In this document: positions 40,720 through 49,595 of the stretch, one piece after another
Layout: each line of letters starts with the position of its first letter
Position numbering within the stretch: position 1 is the stretch's first letter
From: Pseudarthrobacter naphthalenicus
Lineage (GTDB): Bacteria > Actinomycetota > Actinomycetes > Actinomycetales > Micrococcaceae
Length of the DNA stretch: 64,000 nt
Reading direction: 5' to 3'
NCBI RefSeq assembly: GCF_029076445.1
Contig: NZ_JARESG010000006.1
Span: forward strand, 149,943-213,942
Made by a program: the position numbers and the translations under genes
The notes under the pieces: model-generated
What the model was told of the DNA's origin: nothing
What the model saw: the letters and a program-made list of their open reading frames with translations, nothing else
Database searches by the model: none

Positions 40720-42798
40720 TCAGACAGTTGCGGGAACGGTCTCCACGCTAGCAGTCGGCTCCGGCTGGCGGACGGCCCAGCGCTTGAGGGCGATGACCGC
40801 CAGCGCACTGACAATGGTTCCGGCCACGATGGAGATGACGAACATCGCCAGGTTGCCGATGGCGAAGAACACGAAGATTCCGCCGTGGGGGGCCTGTGAG
40901 GTGACGCCGGTGGCCATGCACAGGGCTCCCGTAAGGGCGCCGCCCACCATGCTGGCGGGGATGACCCGCAGGGGATCGGCGGCGGCGAACGGGATGGCGC
41001 CTTCGGAGATGAAGGAGGCACCCAGCAGCCAGGCTGCCTTGCCGTTTTCGCGCTCGGCGAGGCTGAAGAGCTTCTTGTCCAGCGTGGTGGCCAGGGCCAT
41101 TGCCAGCGGCGGCACCATGCCGGCAGCCATCACGGTTGCCATGATCTGCCACGGGGCCTGGTTGGTGGCACTTCCGGCGCTCAGGCCGGCAACAGCGAAC
41201 GCGTAGGCCACCTTGTTGACCGGGCCGCCGAGGTCGAAGCACATCATGAGTCCAAGGATGATGCCGAGGACCACAGCGGAGACGCCGGTCATGCCGGTGA
41301 GCCAGGAGTTCAGGGCGGTGGTGATGCCGGCAATGGGGCCGCCGAGGACCAGGAACATCAGGCCGGAGGCAAAGATGGAGGCCAGGAGCGGGATGATCAC
41401 CACGGGCATCAGGCCGCGCAGCCAGCGGGGCACCTGCCAGGTTCCGATCAGGTGGGCCATGTAGCCGGCCAGCAGGCCGCCGACGATGCCGCCGAGGAAG
41501 CCGGCACCCATGAACCCGGAGACCGCACCGGCGACGAAACCTGGTGCAATGCCGGGCCGGTCGGCGATGGCGTAGGCGATGTAGCCTGCCAAGGCGGGGA
41601 CCAGGAAGCCCATGGACAGGGCGCCGATCTTGAACAGGACGGCGCCGAGGTAGATCGCCAGGCCGCCTTCGGGGAGGTTGCCGAAGTTGTTCGCCACCAC
41701 CACCTTGTCCGCGACGCTGGTGATGTTATAGCCGCCGAGCAGGAAGCCCAGAGCGATCAGGAGGCCGCCACCGGCCACAAACGGGATCATGTAGCTGACA
41801 CCGGTGAGCAGTGCACGCTTCAGCTTCTGGCCGATGTGCTCGCCCTTTTCGGCTTCGGCCTGCTGGGCCTGCTCCTCCGCACCGAAGTGCGGCACCCGGC
41901 GGGCGTGCGGATCGGTTGCAGCGGCAAGCGCTTCCCGGACCATTTTGGCGGGCTCGTCGATGCCGCGCTTGACCGGGGCGTTGATGACGGGCTTGCCGGC
42001 AAAGCGCTCCTTGCCGCGAACGTCCACGTCCACTGCGAAGATCACGGCGTCCGCAGCGGCAATGACGGCGGGGTCCAGCGGCTTGGCGCCGGAGGAGCCC
42101 TGGGTTTCCACCTGCAGGTCCACGCCCATTTCCTGGGCTGCGGCTACCAGTGAGTCGGCGGCCATGTAGGTGTGGGCGATGCCCGTGGGGCATGCCGTGA
42201 CGGCTACCAGGCGCCTGGGCCCTGATGCGGCGCTGTCGGCTGAGCCGGTCGAAGCCGCCGCAGCACCCGCGGCGGAGGCGCCGGAAGCAGTACCCGCAGC
42301 GGCAGGTACGGCCTCAGCGGGTGCCGTGGCCGCGTGGGCGGCCGGCTTGTCTGCCAGTGCGCCGTCCACGAGTTCCACAATTTCCGCCTCCGAGGAAGCG
42401 TTGCGGAGGGCAGCGGTGAAGTCCTTCTTGATCAGAGACCGGGCCAGCTTGGACAGCAGCTTAAGATGCTCCTGGTCCGCTCCGTCCGGGGCGGCGATGA
42501 AGAAGATCAGGTCGGCGGGGCCGTCCTTGGCGCCGAAGTCCACTTTGGGGTTCAGCCGGGCCATCGCAAGGGTGGGCTCCACGACGGCTGCCGAGCGGCA
42601 GTGCGGGATGGCAATGCCGCCGGGAATGCCGGTGGCGGTCTTCTGCTCACGGGCGAAGGCGTCGGCAAAGAGGCCTTCAACTTCTGATGCGCGGCCGGTG
42701 GCAGCAACTTTGCTGGCCAGGTGCCGGATCACATCCTCGGGCGAGGTGCCCAGGTTCTGGTCGAGCTCGACCAGTTCGGTGGTGATGAGCTGAGTCAC
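40720..42798 (-). CDS. fruA: PTS fructose transporter EIIABC
   Basis: The 692-residue permease imports and phosphorylates fructose at C1. EIIA (about 1-150) carries the active His in GGIAIPHC. A Pro/Ala-rich linker follows. EIIB (about 190-290) carries the phospho-Cys in VTACPTGIAHTYMA. EIIC (about 330-680) has about eight to ten membrane helices and ends with a short tail. Translation starts at GTG 42798 with AAAGGA upstream, two bases after the fruK stop. HPr is encoded 69 bases downstream. Confidence 0.95.
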   Translation of the reverse strand: MTQLITTELVELDQNLGTSPEDVIRHLASKVAATGRASEVEGLFADAFAREQKTATGIPGGIAIPHCRSAAVVEPTLAMARLNPKVDFGAKDGPADLIFFIAAPDGADQEHLKLLSKLARSLIKKDFTAALRNASSEAEIVELVDGALADKPAAHAATAPAEAVPAAAGTASGASAAGAAAASTGSADSAASGPRRLVAVTACPTGIAHTYMAADSLVAAAQEMGVDLQVETQGSSGAKPLDPAVIAAADAVIFAVDVDVRGKERFAGKPVINAPVKRGIDEPAKMVREALAAATDPHARRVPHFGAEEQAQQAEAEKGEHIGQKLKRALLTGVSYMIPFVAGGGLLIALGFLLGGYNITSVADKVVVANNFGNLPEGGLAIYLGAVLFKIGALSMGFLVPALAGYIAYAIADRPGIAPGFVAGAVSGFMGAGFLGGIVGGLLAGYMAHLIGTWQVPRWLRGLMPVVIIPLLASIFASGLMFLVLGGPIAGITTALNSWLTGMTGVSAVVLGIILGLMMCFDLGGPVNKVAYAFAVAGLSAGSATNQAPWQIMATVMAAGMVPPLAMALATTLDKKLFSLAERENGKAAWLLGASFISEGAIPFAAADPLRVIPASMVGGALTGALCMATGVTSQAPHGGIFVFFAIGNLAMFVISIVAGTIVSALAVIALKRWAVRQPEPTASVETVPATV

Positions 42799-42800
42799 TG

Positions 42801-43817
42801 TCAATCCTTTCGAAGGGCCGTGATGGTTACGGCATCCGGGGTGGTTTGGTGGACTGCCGGGACTGTGGAGCCCGGCAGGGAGGCGGCGGCGGCACCATGG
42901 GCCACCGCCTGACGGAGGCAATCGGCCGGGGCGGCGCCCAGGCCGTGGGCGAGCAGATAGCCAGCCAGCGATGAATCGCCCGCGCCGACAGTACTGACCG
43001 CGGCGACCGGCGGATGCGTGGCCAGCCACGCGCCGTCGGCCGTTACCAGCACAGCTCCCTTGGATCCGAGAGTTGCCAGTACAGCACCCACACCGGAACG
43101 CACGACGGCGGCGGCGGCCGCTGCGGCGGCCTCCGGGTCCGCTTCAAGTTCCTCTGCGGTGAACGCCGTGGCGTAGCCGGCTGCTGCAGCCAGTTCCGCC
43201 AGTTCCTCGGCGTTGGGTTTTAACAGGTCCGGTTTCCCGGAGATCGTGTCCCCCGAAGCGTCAGCGACGGCGGCGGCGAGCGGAGCGCCGGAGGAGTCGA
43301 CGGCGATCAGCGGCGCGGCGCCATCGGCCGCCGGACCGGGGCCGGCGGCACCCTGACGCAGCCGCCGGGCCGCCGTGGCGTAAAAGTCTGCCGGGAAACC
43401 GGGGGGAAGGGAGCCGGCCAGGATGACCCAGCTGGCACCGCGGGCGCGCTCCAGCAGCAGGCCGATCAGGGCTTCCTGCTCGTCCGCGCTGAGCACGGGC
43501 CCGGGTTCGTTGATCTTGGTGGTCACGCCGCCGGGCTCGGTGAGGGCAACGTTGGTGCGCAGCGGCTCGTCGATGCCCAGGGCCGCAAACGGCACCTTGT
43601 CGTGGCGAAGCCCCGCGAGGACGGGATCACTGTCCGCGCCCGGGAGGACCGCGAGGGTCTCCACCCCGGAGGCGCACAACGCCCGCGAGACGTTGACGCC
43701 CTTGCCGCCCGATTCCTGGCTGACCGAAACCGCGCGCTGGACTTCGCCGCGTTCCAGAGGGCCGGGGAGGGCCACGGTGCGGTCCAGGCTGGGGTTGGCC
43801 GTGAAGGTGACAATCAT
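42801..43817 (-). CDS. fruK: 1-phosphofructokinase
   Basis: The 338-residue PfkB-family kinase converts fructose-1-phosphate to fructose-1,6-bisphosphate. N-terminal VTFTANPSLDRTVALPG, the substrate motif GGKGVNVSRAL (about 38-48) and the catalytic Asp in VGAGDSSLAGYL (about 280) are visible. It is slightly longer than the usual 310 because of Ala-rich insertions. Its ATG overlaps the regulator stop by four bases (ATGA), and its own stop is two bases before the fruA GTG. Confidence 0.95.
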   Translation of the reverse strand: MIVTFTANPSLDRTVALPGPLERGEVQRAVSVSQESGGKGVNVSRALCASGVETLAVLPGADSDPVLAGLRHDKVPFAALGIDEPLRTNVALTEPGGVTTKINEPGPVLSADEQEALIGLLLERARGASWVILAGSLPPGFPADFYATAARRLRQGAAGPGPAADGAAPLIAVDSSGAPLAAAVADASGDTISGKPDLLKPNAEELAELAAAAGYATAFTAEELEADPEAAAAAAAAVVRSGVGAVLATLGSKGAVLVTADGAWLATHPPVAAVSTVGAGDSSLAGYLLAHGLGAAPADCLRQAVAHGAAAASLPGSTVPAVHQTTPDAVTITALRKD

Positions 43818-44656
43818 GCGATCACCACGTCAACGCCGGCGTCCGTGAGGGCGGCTGTGAGCTCCGGGCCGGGCTCGCTGTCTGTAATCAAGGTGTCCAG
43901 ATCTTTCAGGGAGGCGAACTGGACCAGGGTTTCCGTGTCCAGCTTGGAGGAATCGGCCAGCACCACGATGCGGCGCGCCGAATGGACGAAGGCTGCCTTG
44001 ACGGCCGCTTCTTCAGGATCGGGGGTGCTGAGGCCAAAGCTTGCGTTGATGCCGTTGGTGCCGATGAACGCGATGTCCGGGCGCAGCCGTTGAGCGGCCT
44101 CCACGGTGGCCTGGCCAACGGCCGCCTGCGTGAGGCCGCGTACCCGGCCGCCCAGGATTTGGAGTGCGATTCCGGGTGCACTGGCCAGCCGGGCGGCAAT
44201 GGGAACGGCGTGGGTAATAACGACGAGTTCGGGTACGGACGAGTTGCCGTGCGGCATTCCGGACGCCGCTCCCGAAGCTCCGTTGCCGGAGTTGCCGACG
44301 GCGGGGCGCCGGGAGAGGAGGTCCGCCAGCGCTTCGGTGGTGGAGCCGGCATCGAGCAGGAGGCTTCCGGACTTACCCTGCGGGATCAGGGCCAGGGCGG
44401 CCTGGGCGATGCGGAGCTTCTCGTCCGGCCGCTGGATTGACCGTTCGTTGATGCTTTCCTCCGACGTGCTGAAACGGTCCGCGGCCACAGCCCCGCCATG
44501 GACGCGGCGGACGGTGCCCGCTGTTTCGAGGGTGGCGAGGTCGCGGCGGATGGTTTCTGTAGTGATGCGGAAGCGTTCGGCCAGCACGGTCACGCTGACC
44601 CTGCCGGTGCCGGCCACAAGCTCGGCGATCTTCTGCTGGCGCTCCTCGGCGAACAC
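43814..44656 (-). CDS. DeoR family regulator of the fructose operon
   Basis: The 280-residue regulator has a DeoR-type HTH (about 1-60: FAEERQQKIAELVAGTGRVSV, TETIRRDLATLE, VRRVHGGAV). The C-terminal phosphosugar-sensing domain (about 75-270) has LLDAGSTTEALADLL and FIGTNGI. I chose GTG 44656, preceded by GGAGGG, where the family sequence begins; the frame is open to 44761 but that stretch is promoter DNA. It is the first gene of the operon and probably represses it in the absence of fructose-1-phosphate. Confidence 0.9.
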   Translation of the reverse strand: MFAEERQQKIAELVAGTGRVSVTVLAERFRITTETIRRDLATLETAGTVRRVHGGAVAADRFSTSEESINERSIQRPDEKLRIAQAALALIPQGKSGSLLLDAGSTTEALADLLSRRPAVGNSGNGASGAASGMPHGNSSVPELVVITHAVPIAARLASAPGIALQILGGRVRGLTQAAVGQATVEAAQRLRPDIAFIGTNGINASFGLSTPDPEEAAVKAAFVHSARRIVVLADSSKLDTETLVQFASLKDLDTLITDSEPGPELTAALTDAGVDVVIA

Positions 44657-44697
44657 ATACCCTCCGTTGCGTAAAGTGCTGAAATTCCTGTGACTGG

Positions 44698-44709
44698 CAT
44701 CACGTGATG
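44698..44709. promoter_or_regulatory. Operator-like palindrome CATCACGTGATG
   Basis: This perfect 12-bp palindrome lies just downstream of the -10 element of the fructose operon promoter and 42 bases before the regulator GTG. That is a classical site for autorepression. The binding protein is inferred. Confidence 0.5.
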
Positions 44710-44721
44710 TTGAATTACTTG

Positions 44722-44751
44722 ACTTTATCTTTGTCTGTGTGGGTTTGTCAA
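44722..44751 (-). promoter_or_regulatory. Sigma-70-type promoter of the fructose operon
   Basis: On the minus strand TTGACA (44746-44751) and TAAAGT (44722-44727) are separated by 18 bases. The -35 box matches consensus exactly. The predicted start is near 44714, immediately ahead of the palindrome. Confidence 0.65.
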
Positions 44752-44797
44752 CGAAAACCAAAAAAACACAGAATTGCGGCGGTAGGCCGCGGAAACC

Positions 44798-44836
44798 AAA
44801 AGCCGGGCCGGACCACGGTGGTCCGGTCCGGCTTTT
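44798..44836 (-). terminator. Intrinsic terminator of DUF6458 gene
   Basis: An 18-base arm (from AAAAGCCGG at 44798) pairs with 44819-44836 with one G-T mismatch. On the minus strand the stem ends in CTTTTGG, 55 bases past the stop codon. Confidence 0.82.
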
Positions 44837-44890
44837 CGGGTTACCCGTTGACGTTTCCGTCCGGGCCTTGGTGGCGCTTTCGTCCGGGAC

Positions 44891-45148
44891 TTACAGCCCG
44901 CCGTCGCGGCTTTCGTTGCGCGTGATGCGCTCGCCGGTGTTGGGGTCAACCACCGAGCGGGTTTCGCTGACCCTGCGGCTGCGTCCGGGGGAGGCCAGGA
45001 TGAGCGAGGCGATCAGCCCGATCACGCCAACCGCCATCAGGATGTACCCAATCAAAACCTGGTCCACGAAAGGGATCAGGCCCGGAGCGACGGCCCAGGC
45101 CAGAATGGCGCCGAGGGCAATAAGGAAGATTGCGGAACCGATTCTCAT
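44891..45148 (-). CDS. DUF6458 family small membrane protein
   Basis: The 85-residue protein has two helices (MRIGSAIFLIALGAILAW and a second at about 30-55), then a hydrophilic tail with VDPNTGERITRNE. This fits the actinobacterial DUF6458 family of unknown function. ATG 45148 with AAGGAGC upstream was chosen. A partial copy of the CTAAG-type motif lies 43 bases in front. Confidence 0.82.
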   Translation of the reverse strand: MRIGSAIFLIALGAILAWAVAPGLIPFVDQVLIGYILMAVGVIGLIASLILASPGRSRRVSETRSVVDPNTGERITRNESRDGGL

Positions 45149-45190
45149 GACTTGCTCCTTGTTGTTCGAGTACATGGTGGTGCCGAATTG

Positions 45191-45204
45191 ATAAGCATGC
45201 TGTG
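45191..45204 (-). promoter_or_regulatory. Partial copy of the CTAAGnATGnTTAG motif
   Basis: Read on the minus strand the sequence is CACAGCATGCTTAT followed by CAATT. It shares the AGCATGnTTA core with the sites upstream of the GlsB-type gene and dps. It is weaker than the other two. Confidence 0.25.
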
Positions 45205-45356
45205 CTCTCTCGCACACGCTACAGCGCGGCTCAGCCCGATTCAATGACCATGAGCCCGTGCCGTGACCGCACCCGGGCGGCATCGTGACTGTTCAGCGGC
45301 GTTCCTGGCAGTGTTTGATGAATCGCGCCGCTCCCTCGGATCGCTAGGCTGGTCCG

Positions 45357-45974
45357 ATGGAGACAGTTGTTTGGTCCAAGCCGGAAGCCGAGCGGGAAGG
45401 TACGCCGCTGCTGGTGCTGATGCACGGCTACGGCACGGATGAGTCCCGCATGGTGCGCCTGTTCGACTATCTCCCGCCCGACTTCACGTGCGCGGCGCTC
45501 CGGGCCCCCATGGTGATCGGGGACCATTACGGCTGGTTCCTGCTGGACTATTTTCTGGCCAACGACTTTGCTGACGTCATCAGCGCCACCAACGCCGTCC
45601 ACACCTGGATCGGCTCGGTCAGGGGCAAGCACAGCAGCGTGAGCCTGATGGGCTACTCCCAAGGCATGGCCATGGCCAGCACCCTGCTGCGCCTGCACCC
45701 CGGGAGCTATAAGGCGACAGTGGGGCTGTCTGGGTTTGTGCTGGACAATGAACTCCTCTCCCTCACCGACTCCTTTGAGTCCCCGCCGCCGTTCTTCTGG
45801 GGCCGGGACAAGGCAGACTTGGTGATCAACGAGGAAGCCACGGAGTACACGGCTCAATGGTTGGAAAAGAACACACGGCTGACCGCCCGGACGTATCCCG
45901 GCATGGGCCACGCGATGAGCAAGTCCGAGATGGTGGATGTCAGCGCCTTCCTCCGCCACTACGTCCTCGGCTGA
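45357..45974 (+). CDS. Phospholipase/carboxylesterase family alpha/beta hydrolase
   Basis: The 205-residue hydrolase has LLVLMHGYGTDES (oxyanion loop, about 20-32), the nucleophile Ser in SLMGYSQGMAMA (about 97-108) and the catalytic His in YPGMGHAMS near the C-terminus. The acid is probably the Asp in WGRDKAD. It resembles small esterases that hydrolyse short acyl esters. It stands alone, 208 bases after the divergent DUF6458 gene. Substrate unknown. Confidence 0.88.
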   Translation: METVVWSKPEAEREGTPLLVLMHGYGTDESRMVRLFDYLPPDFTCAALRAPMVIGDHYGWFLLDYFLANDFADVISATNAVHTWIGSVRGKHSSVSLMGYSQGMAMASTLLRLHPGSYKATVGLSGFVLDNELLSLTDSFESPPPFFWGRDKADLVINEEATEYTAQWLEKNTRLTARTYPGMGHAMSKSEMVDVSAFLRHYVLG

Positions 45975-46289
45975 GCTTCCCGGTCTCGCTGACGGGCAAA
46001 TCCAGGCCGGTTCCGTCCGTGCCAGGTTGTCACGCCGCATTATCGCCTTCATCATGGAAGAAGACGATTTTTCAGCAGCCCACCGGCCCGCCATGGTTTA
46101 CGCCATGCCCCTAGCCGCTGCTGCCGATCCAGCGGACACCGTGGCCCGCGATTTCCTCTCCGCTTTTGCGCACCGGCGCCCAGCTGCGGAGGCCAGCCCC
46201 GCATTTTCCTGCTTGTGTACCTGCTTGTTGATTTCTGCCTTCCTGAGCTACGCCCCTATGGCTGCCCGCCGTCTGAAAGGACATTGCGC
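45975..46289. other. Intergenic stretch with a doubtful small ORF
   Basis: These 315 bases separate the esterase from the HAD gene. A frame of 79 codons from ATG 46054 ends at TGA 46291-46293, overlapping the HAD start (ATGA). Its codon bias is weaker than that of its neighbours, and there is no clear ribosome site or known motif. I treat it as probably leader sequence. No strong hairpin was seen. Confidence 0.4.
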
Positions 46290-47033
46290 ATGACTGACGT
46301 TCTAGAAACCCGGAACTCCGCCTGGACCAGCGCTTCCGCGATCCTCTTCGACCTCGACGGCGTGCTGACGCCCACGGCCACGGTCCACGAACGGGCGTGG
46401 AAGGAACTTTTCGACGGCTACCTGGCGTCCCGTCCCGACGTGCCTGGCTACCGCGAGGAGGACTATTTCGACCATATCGACGGCAAGCCGCGGTTCGACG
46501 GCGTCCGGGACTTCCTGGCGTCCCGCGGGATCGTACTCCCGGAAGGGGAAGAACACTCCTCCACCGCGGAGTCCGCAGAGCCCACCGTGCAGGGACTGGG
46601 CAACCGCAAGAACCAGGTCTTCAATGACATCGTCAGCGCCGGCGTCGAGCCGTTTGAGGGGTCGGTGCGCTTCCTGGAAGCCGCAGTGGCCCGCGGACTG
46701 AAGGTCGCCGTCGTCTCCTCATCCCGGAACGCCCCGGCCGTCCTGAAGGCAGCAGGCCTGGACGGACACTTCGAAATCGTGGTTGACGGGGTGGTGGCCG
46801 CAGCCAAGGGCCTGCCCGGCAAACCAAGCCCCGCCACCTACACCTACGCGGCGCAGCTACTGGGCCTTCCCAGCGAAGAATGCGTGGTGGTTGAGGACGC
46901 GGTCTCCGGTGTCCAGGCCGGACACGCGGGCAGCTTCCACTCCGTGATCGGCGTCGACAGGGGCGCCGGCCGGCAGACACTGCTCGAAGCCGGAGCCACC
47001 AGCGTGGTCAACGACCTCCAGGAACTCCTCTAA
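46290..47033 (+). CDS. HAD family beta-phosphoglucomutase-like hydrolase
   Basis: The 247-residue protein has the HAD nucleophile ILFDLDGVLTPTA (about 17-29), a long cap domain (about 35-130), motif II VAVVSSSRNAP (about 140-150), a Lys in GLPGKPSPATY and motif IV VVVEDAVSGVQAG (about 200-212). Next to a GH65 phosphorylase it most likely isomerises the released beta-glucose-1-phosphate to glucose-6-phosphate. The ATG has AAAGGA 8 bases upstream; the GH65 gene follows after 74 bases. Confidence 0.9.
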   Translation: MTDVLETRNSAWTSASAILFDLDGVLTPTATVHERAWKELFDGYLASRPDVPGYREEDYFDHIDGKPRFDGVRDFLASRGIVLPEGEEHSSTAESAEPTVQGLGNRKNQVFNDIVSAGVEPFEGSVRFLEAAVARGLKVAVVSSSRNAPAVLKAAGLDGHFEIVVDGVVAAAKGLPGKPSPATYTYAAQLLGLPSEECVVVEDAVSGVQAGHAGSFHSVIGVDRGAGRQTLLEAGATSVVNDLQELL

Positions 47034-47107
47034 CCAGCCTCCGGCCGCACAGCCGGCCCGACGCAGACCTCCAAGACCCAGCACCACGCCAAAAGGATCG
47101 CAACACC

Positions 47108-49450
47108 ATGGCTCTCATCACCGCTGACCGTGAACGGTTCCCCGACACCCCCTGGCAGCTTGTGGAAACACACCACGAACCGGGCAATGCGGGCACCCTG
47201 GAAACGCTCTTTGCCCTGGGCAACGGGCACCTTGGCATCCGCGGTGCCCACTGGGCCGCGTCGGATGCCGAGCTTCCGGGCAGCTTCATCAACGGCCTGC
47301 ACGAAATCTGGGACATCAAGCATGCGGAGAACGCGTTCGGTTTCGCCCGGACCGGGCAGCGGATCATCTACATCCCGGACGCGAACAACTTCACGGTCAT
47401 CATCGACGGCGAGACCCTCTCGCTCGCGGAGTCAGACGTGCTGGACTACCGCCGCGCAGTCGACTTCGCCACGGGCATCTACGAATGCCGCGTCACCTGG
47501 CACTGCCGCTCCGGCGCCACCGTGACCACCACCGAGCGCCGGGCGGTGGGCTTCGCCTCGCGCGGCAGCCTGGGCATTTCCTTGGAAGTCGCCTCGGACC
47601 GCGAGATTTCCGCCGACGTGACGTCATCGGTGATCAACCGCCAGGACCAGCCGGTGGAGGACCACTCCGCGCATGACCCGCGCCGCGCCGGCCGGCACGC
47701 GGGACGGGTCCTGCTTCCCGTCAGGACCGACGGCGGCGACGGCTCACTCCGGCTCTCATGGCAGGCCGCGGAATCCGGGCAGCGCGTGGGGATGGCAGTG
47801 GATCACTGGACGTCCACCGGCCAGCAGTGTTTTGAAACGGTGGCCGGCGAAGACGACAGCAGCGTCCGGTACGTCCTGGCGGTGCGTGCCGGGGAGCCGT
47901 TCCGGCTCGAGAAGAGCGTCAGCTACGCCGCCGGCCGGGGCGTCCAGGACTCGGAGCATGACGCCGCGGAAACCGCCGAAGCCGGGCTCCGGCCCGTGGA
48001 GGACATCTTCACCGAGAGCCGGGAGCACTACCGCGAGTACTGGGCCACGTCCGACATCGTGGTGGGCGGCCAGCCCCAGCTCCAGCAGGCCATCCGCTGG
48101 AATCTGTTCCAGCTGGCACAGGCGACTGCCCGGGCTGACGTCGCGGGCATCCCGGCGAAAGGCGTGACCGGCTCAGGCTACGAGGGACACTATTTCTGGG
48201 ACCAGGAGGTCTACCTCCTGCCGTACCTCACCTACACCAATCCCGACGCCGCCCGCCAGGTTCTGGAATTCCGCCACGACATGCTGCCGGCAGCCAAGAT
48301 CCGGGCCAAAGAACTCAGCGTGGACGGTGCCCTCTTCCCGTGGCGCACCATCAACGGCCTGGAAGCCAGCGCCTACTACGCCGCCGGCACGGCACAGTTC
48401 CATATCGCCGCGGCCATCGCGTTTGCCACCAGCCGCTACATGTGGGCCACCGGGGACGAAGCGTTCCGCGAAGGCATGGGCGCCGAGCTGCTAATCGAAA
48501 CCGCGCGCATGTGGGCGTCGCTGGGCTTCTTCGGCAAGGACGGGCTCTTCCACATTCACGGCGTCACGGGCCCGGACGAATACACGGCGGTTGTCAACGA
48601 CAACCTGTACACCAACGTTATGGCCCGCTTTAATCTGAGCGCCGCCGCGGCCGTGGAACACCCGGCCATCGATGACGCCGAACGCCAGCTCTGGGTGCAG
48701 GCTGCCAACCGCATGCAGCTGCCTTTCGATGAGGACCTGGAGGTCTACTCGCAGGATAACGACTTCATGACGCTGGAGCCCTGGGACTGGACCACACCCA
48801 GGTCAAAGTACCCGCTGCTGCTGCATTTCCACCCGTTGGTGATCTACCGGCACCAGGTGCTGAAGCAGGCGGACACCGTGCTGGCCATGTTCCTGCAGTG
48901 GCAGGACTTCACCGCGGAGGAAAAACGCCGCGCCTTCGATTTCTACGATCCCATCACCACCGGCGATTCCACCCTTTCAGCATGCGTGCAGGGGATCATG
49001 GCCGCTGAAGTGGGTCATCCCGAAGCGGCGTTGGACCACTTCACCAACGCGGCGTTCATCGACCTGGATGACACCCACGGCAACACCATCGACGGCGTGC
49101 ACATTGCCTCCACCGGCGGCGTGTGGAGTTCGCTGGTGTGCGGTTTTGCCGGCCTTCGGGACCAGGGCCACATGCCGTTCTTCGATCCGCGGCTTCCGGC
49201 TGAATGGGATTCGCTGACCTTCCACCTGAAGGTCCGCGGCCGCCTGCTGCGGGTGGAGCTCGACGCCGGTGCCCTCACCCTCAGCGTCCGCAGCGGCGGC
49301 CCGCTGGATGTGGATGTCCGCGGCCGGATTCTCCGGGTCGGCCCGGAGCCGCTCCGCGTGGTGCTGGAACCTTTCGAGTGCCCCGAGCCCACGGTCTTCC
49401 CCGGCGGACCGCCCACGGCAAGTCTTCCCGTCGTCCACGCGCTCGGCTGA
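47108..49450 (+). CDS. Glycoside hydrolase family 65 disaccharide phosphorylase
   Basis: The 780-residue enzyme cleaves an alpha-glucoside with phosphate, giving beta-glucose-1-phosphate. The N-terminal beta-sandwich (about 1-270) is followed by the (alpha/alpha)6 barrel. There, GSGYEGHYFWDQEVYLLPYL (about 357-376) lines the site, HGVTGPDEYTAVVNDNLYTN (near 480-500) contains the general-acid Glu, and DGVHIASTGGVWSSLV (near 660) forms the phosphate loop. Trehalose, maltose, kojibiose and nigerose phosphorylases share these motifs, so the substrate is open. The HAD mutase upstream completes the route to glucose-6-phosphate. Confidence 0.93.
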   Translation: MALITADRERFPDTPWQLVETHHEPGNAGTLETLFALGNGHLGIRGAHWAASDAELPGSFINGLHEIWDIKHAENAFGFARTGQRIIYIPDANNFTVIIDGETLSLAESDVLDYRRAVDFATGIYECRVTWHCRSGATVTTTERRAVGFASRGSLGISLEVASDREISADVTSSVINRQDQPVEDHSAHDPRRAGRHAGRVLLPVRTDGGDGSLRLSWQAAESGQRVGMAVDHWTSTGQQCFETVAGEDDSSVRYVLAVRAGEPFRLEKSVSYAAGRGVQDSEHDAAETAEAGLRPVEDIFTESREHYREYWATSDIVVGGQPQLQQAIRWNLFQLAQATARADVAGIPAKGVTGSGYEGHYFWDQEVYLLPYLTYTNPDAARQVLEFRHDMLPAAKIRAKELSVDGALFPWRTINGLEASAYYAAGTAQFHIAAAIAFATSRYMWATGDEAFREGMGAELLIETARMWASLGFFGKDGLFHIHGVTGPDEYTAVVNDNLYTNVMARFNLSAAAAVEHPAIDDAERQLWVQAANRMQLPFDEDLEVYSQDNDFMTLEPWDWTTPRSKYPLLLHFHPLVIYRHQVLKQADTVLAMFLQWQDFTAEEKRRAFDFYDPITTGDSTLSACVQGIMAAEVGHPEAALDHFTNAAFIDLDDTHGNTIDGVHIASTGGVWSSLVCGFAGLRDQGHMPFFDPRLPAEWDSLTFHLKVRGRLLRVELDAGALTLSVRSGGPLDVDVRGRILRVGPEPLRVVLEPFECPEPTVFPGGPPTASLPVVHALG

Positions 49451-49595
49451 CGCGCCCGGGCGTTGGCGCTTCTCCGCCCCCCTGGGCGGGGATTGGCCGG
49501 CAGGAACGCTACTTAGTGCAAAGCACCCTTAGTGTTAAGGGAGGACCGCAGCCAAACAGCCGGCGGCCAGACGTACTACAGAAGCAGAGGTGACC

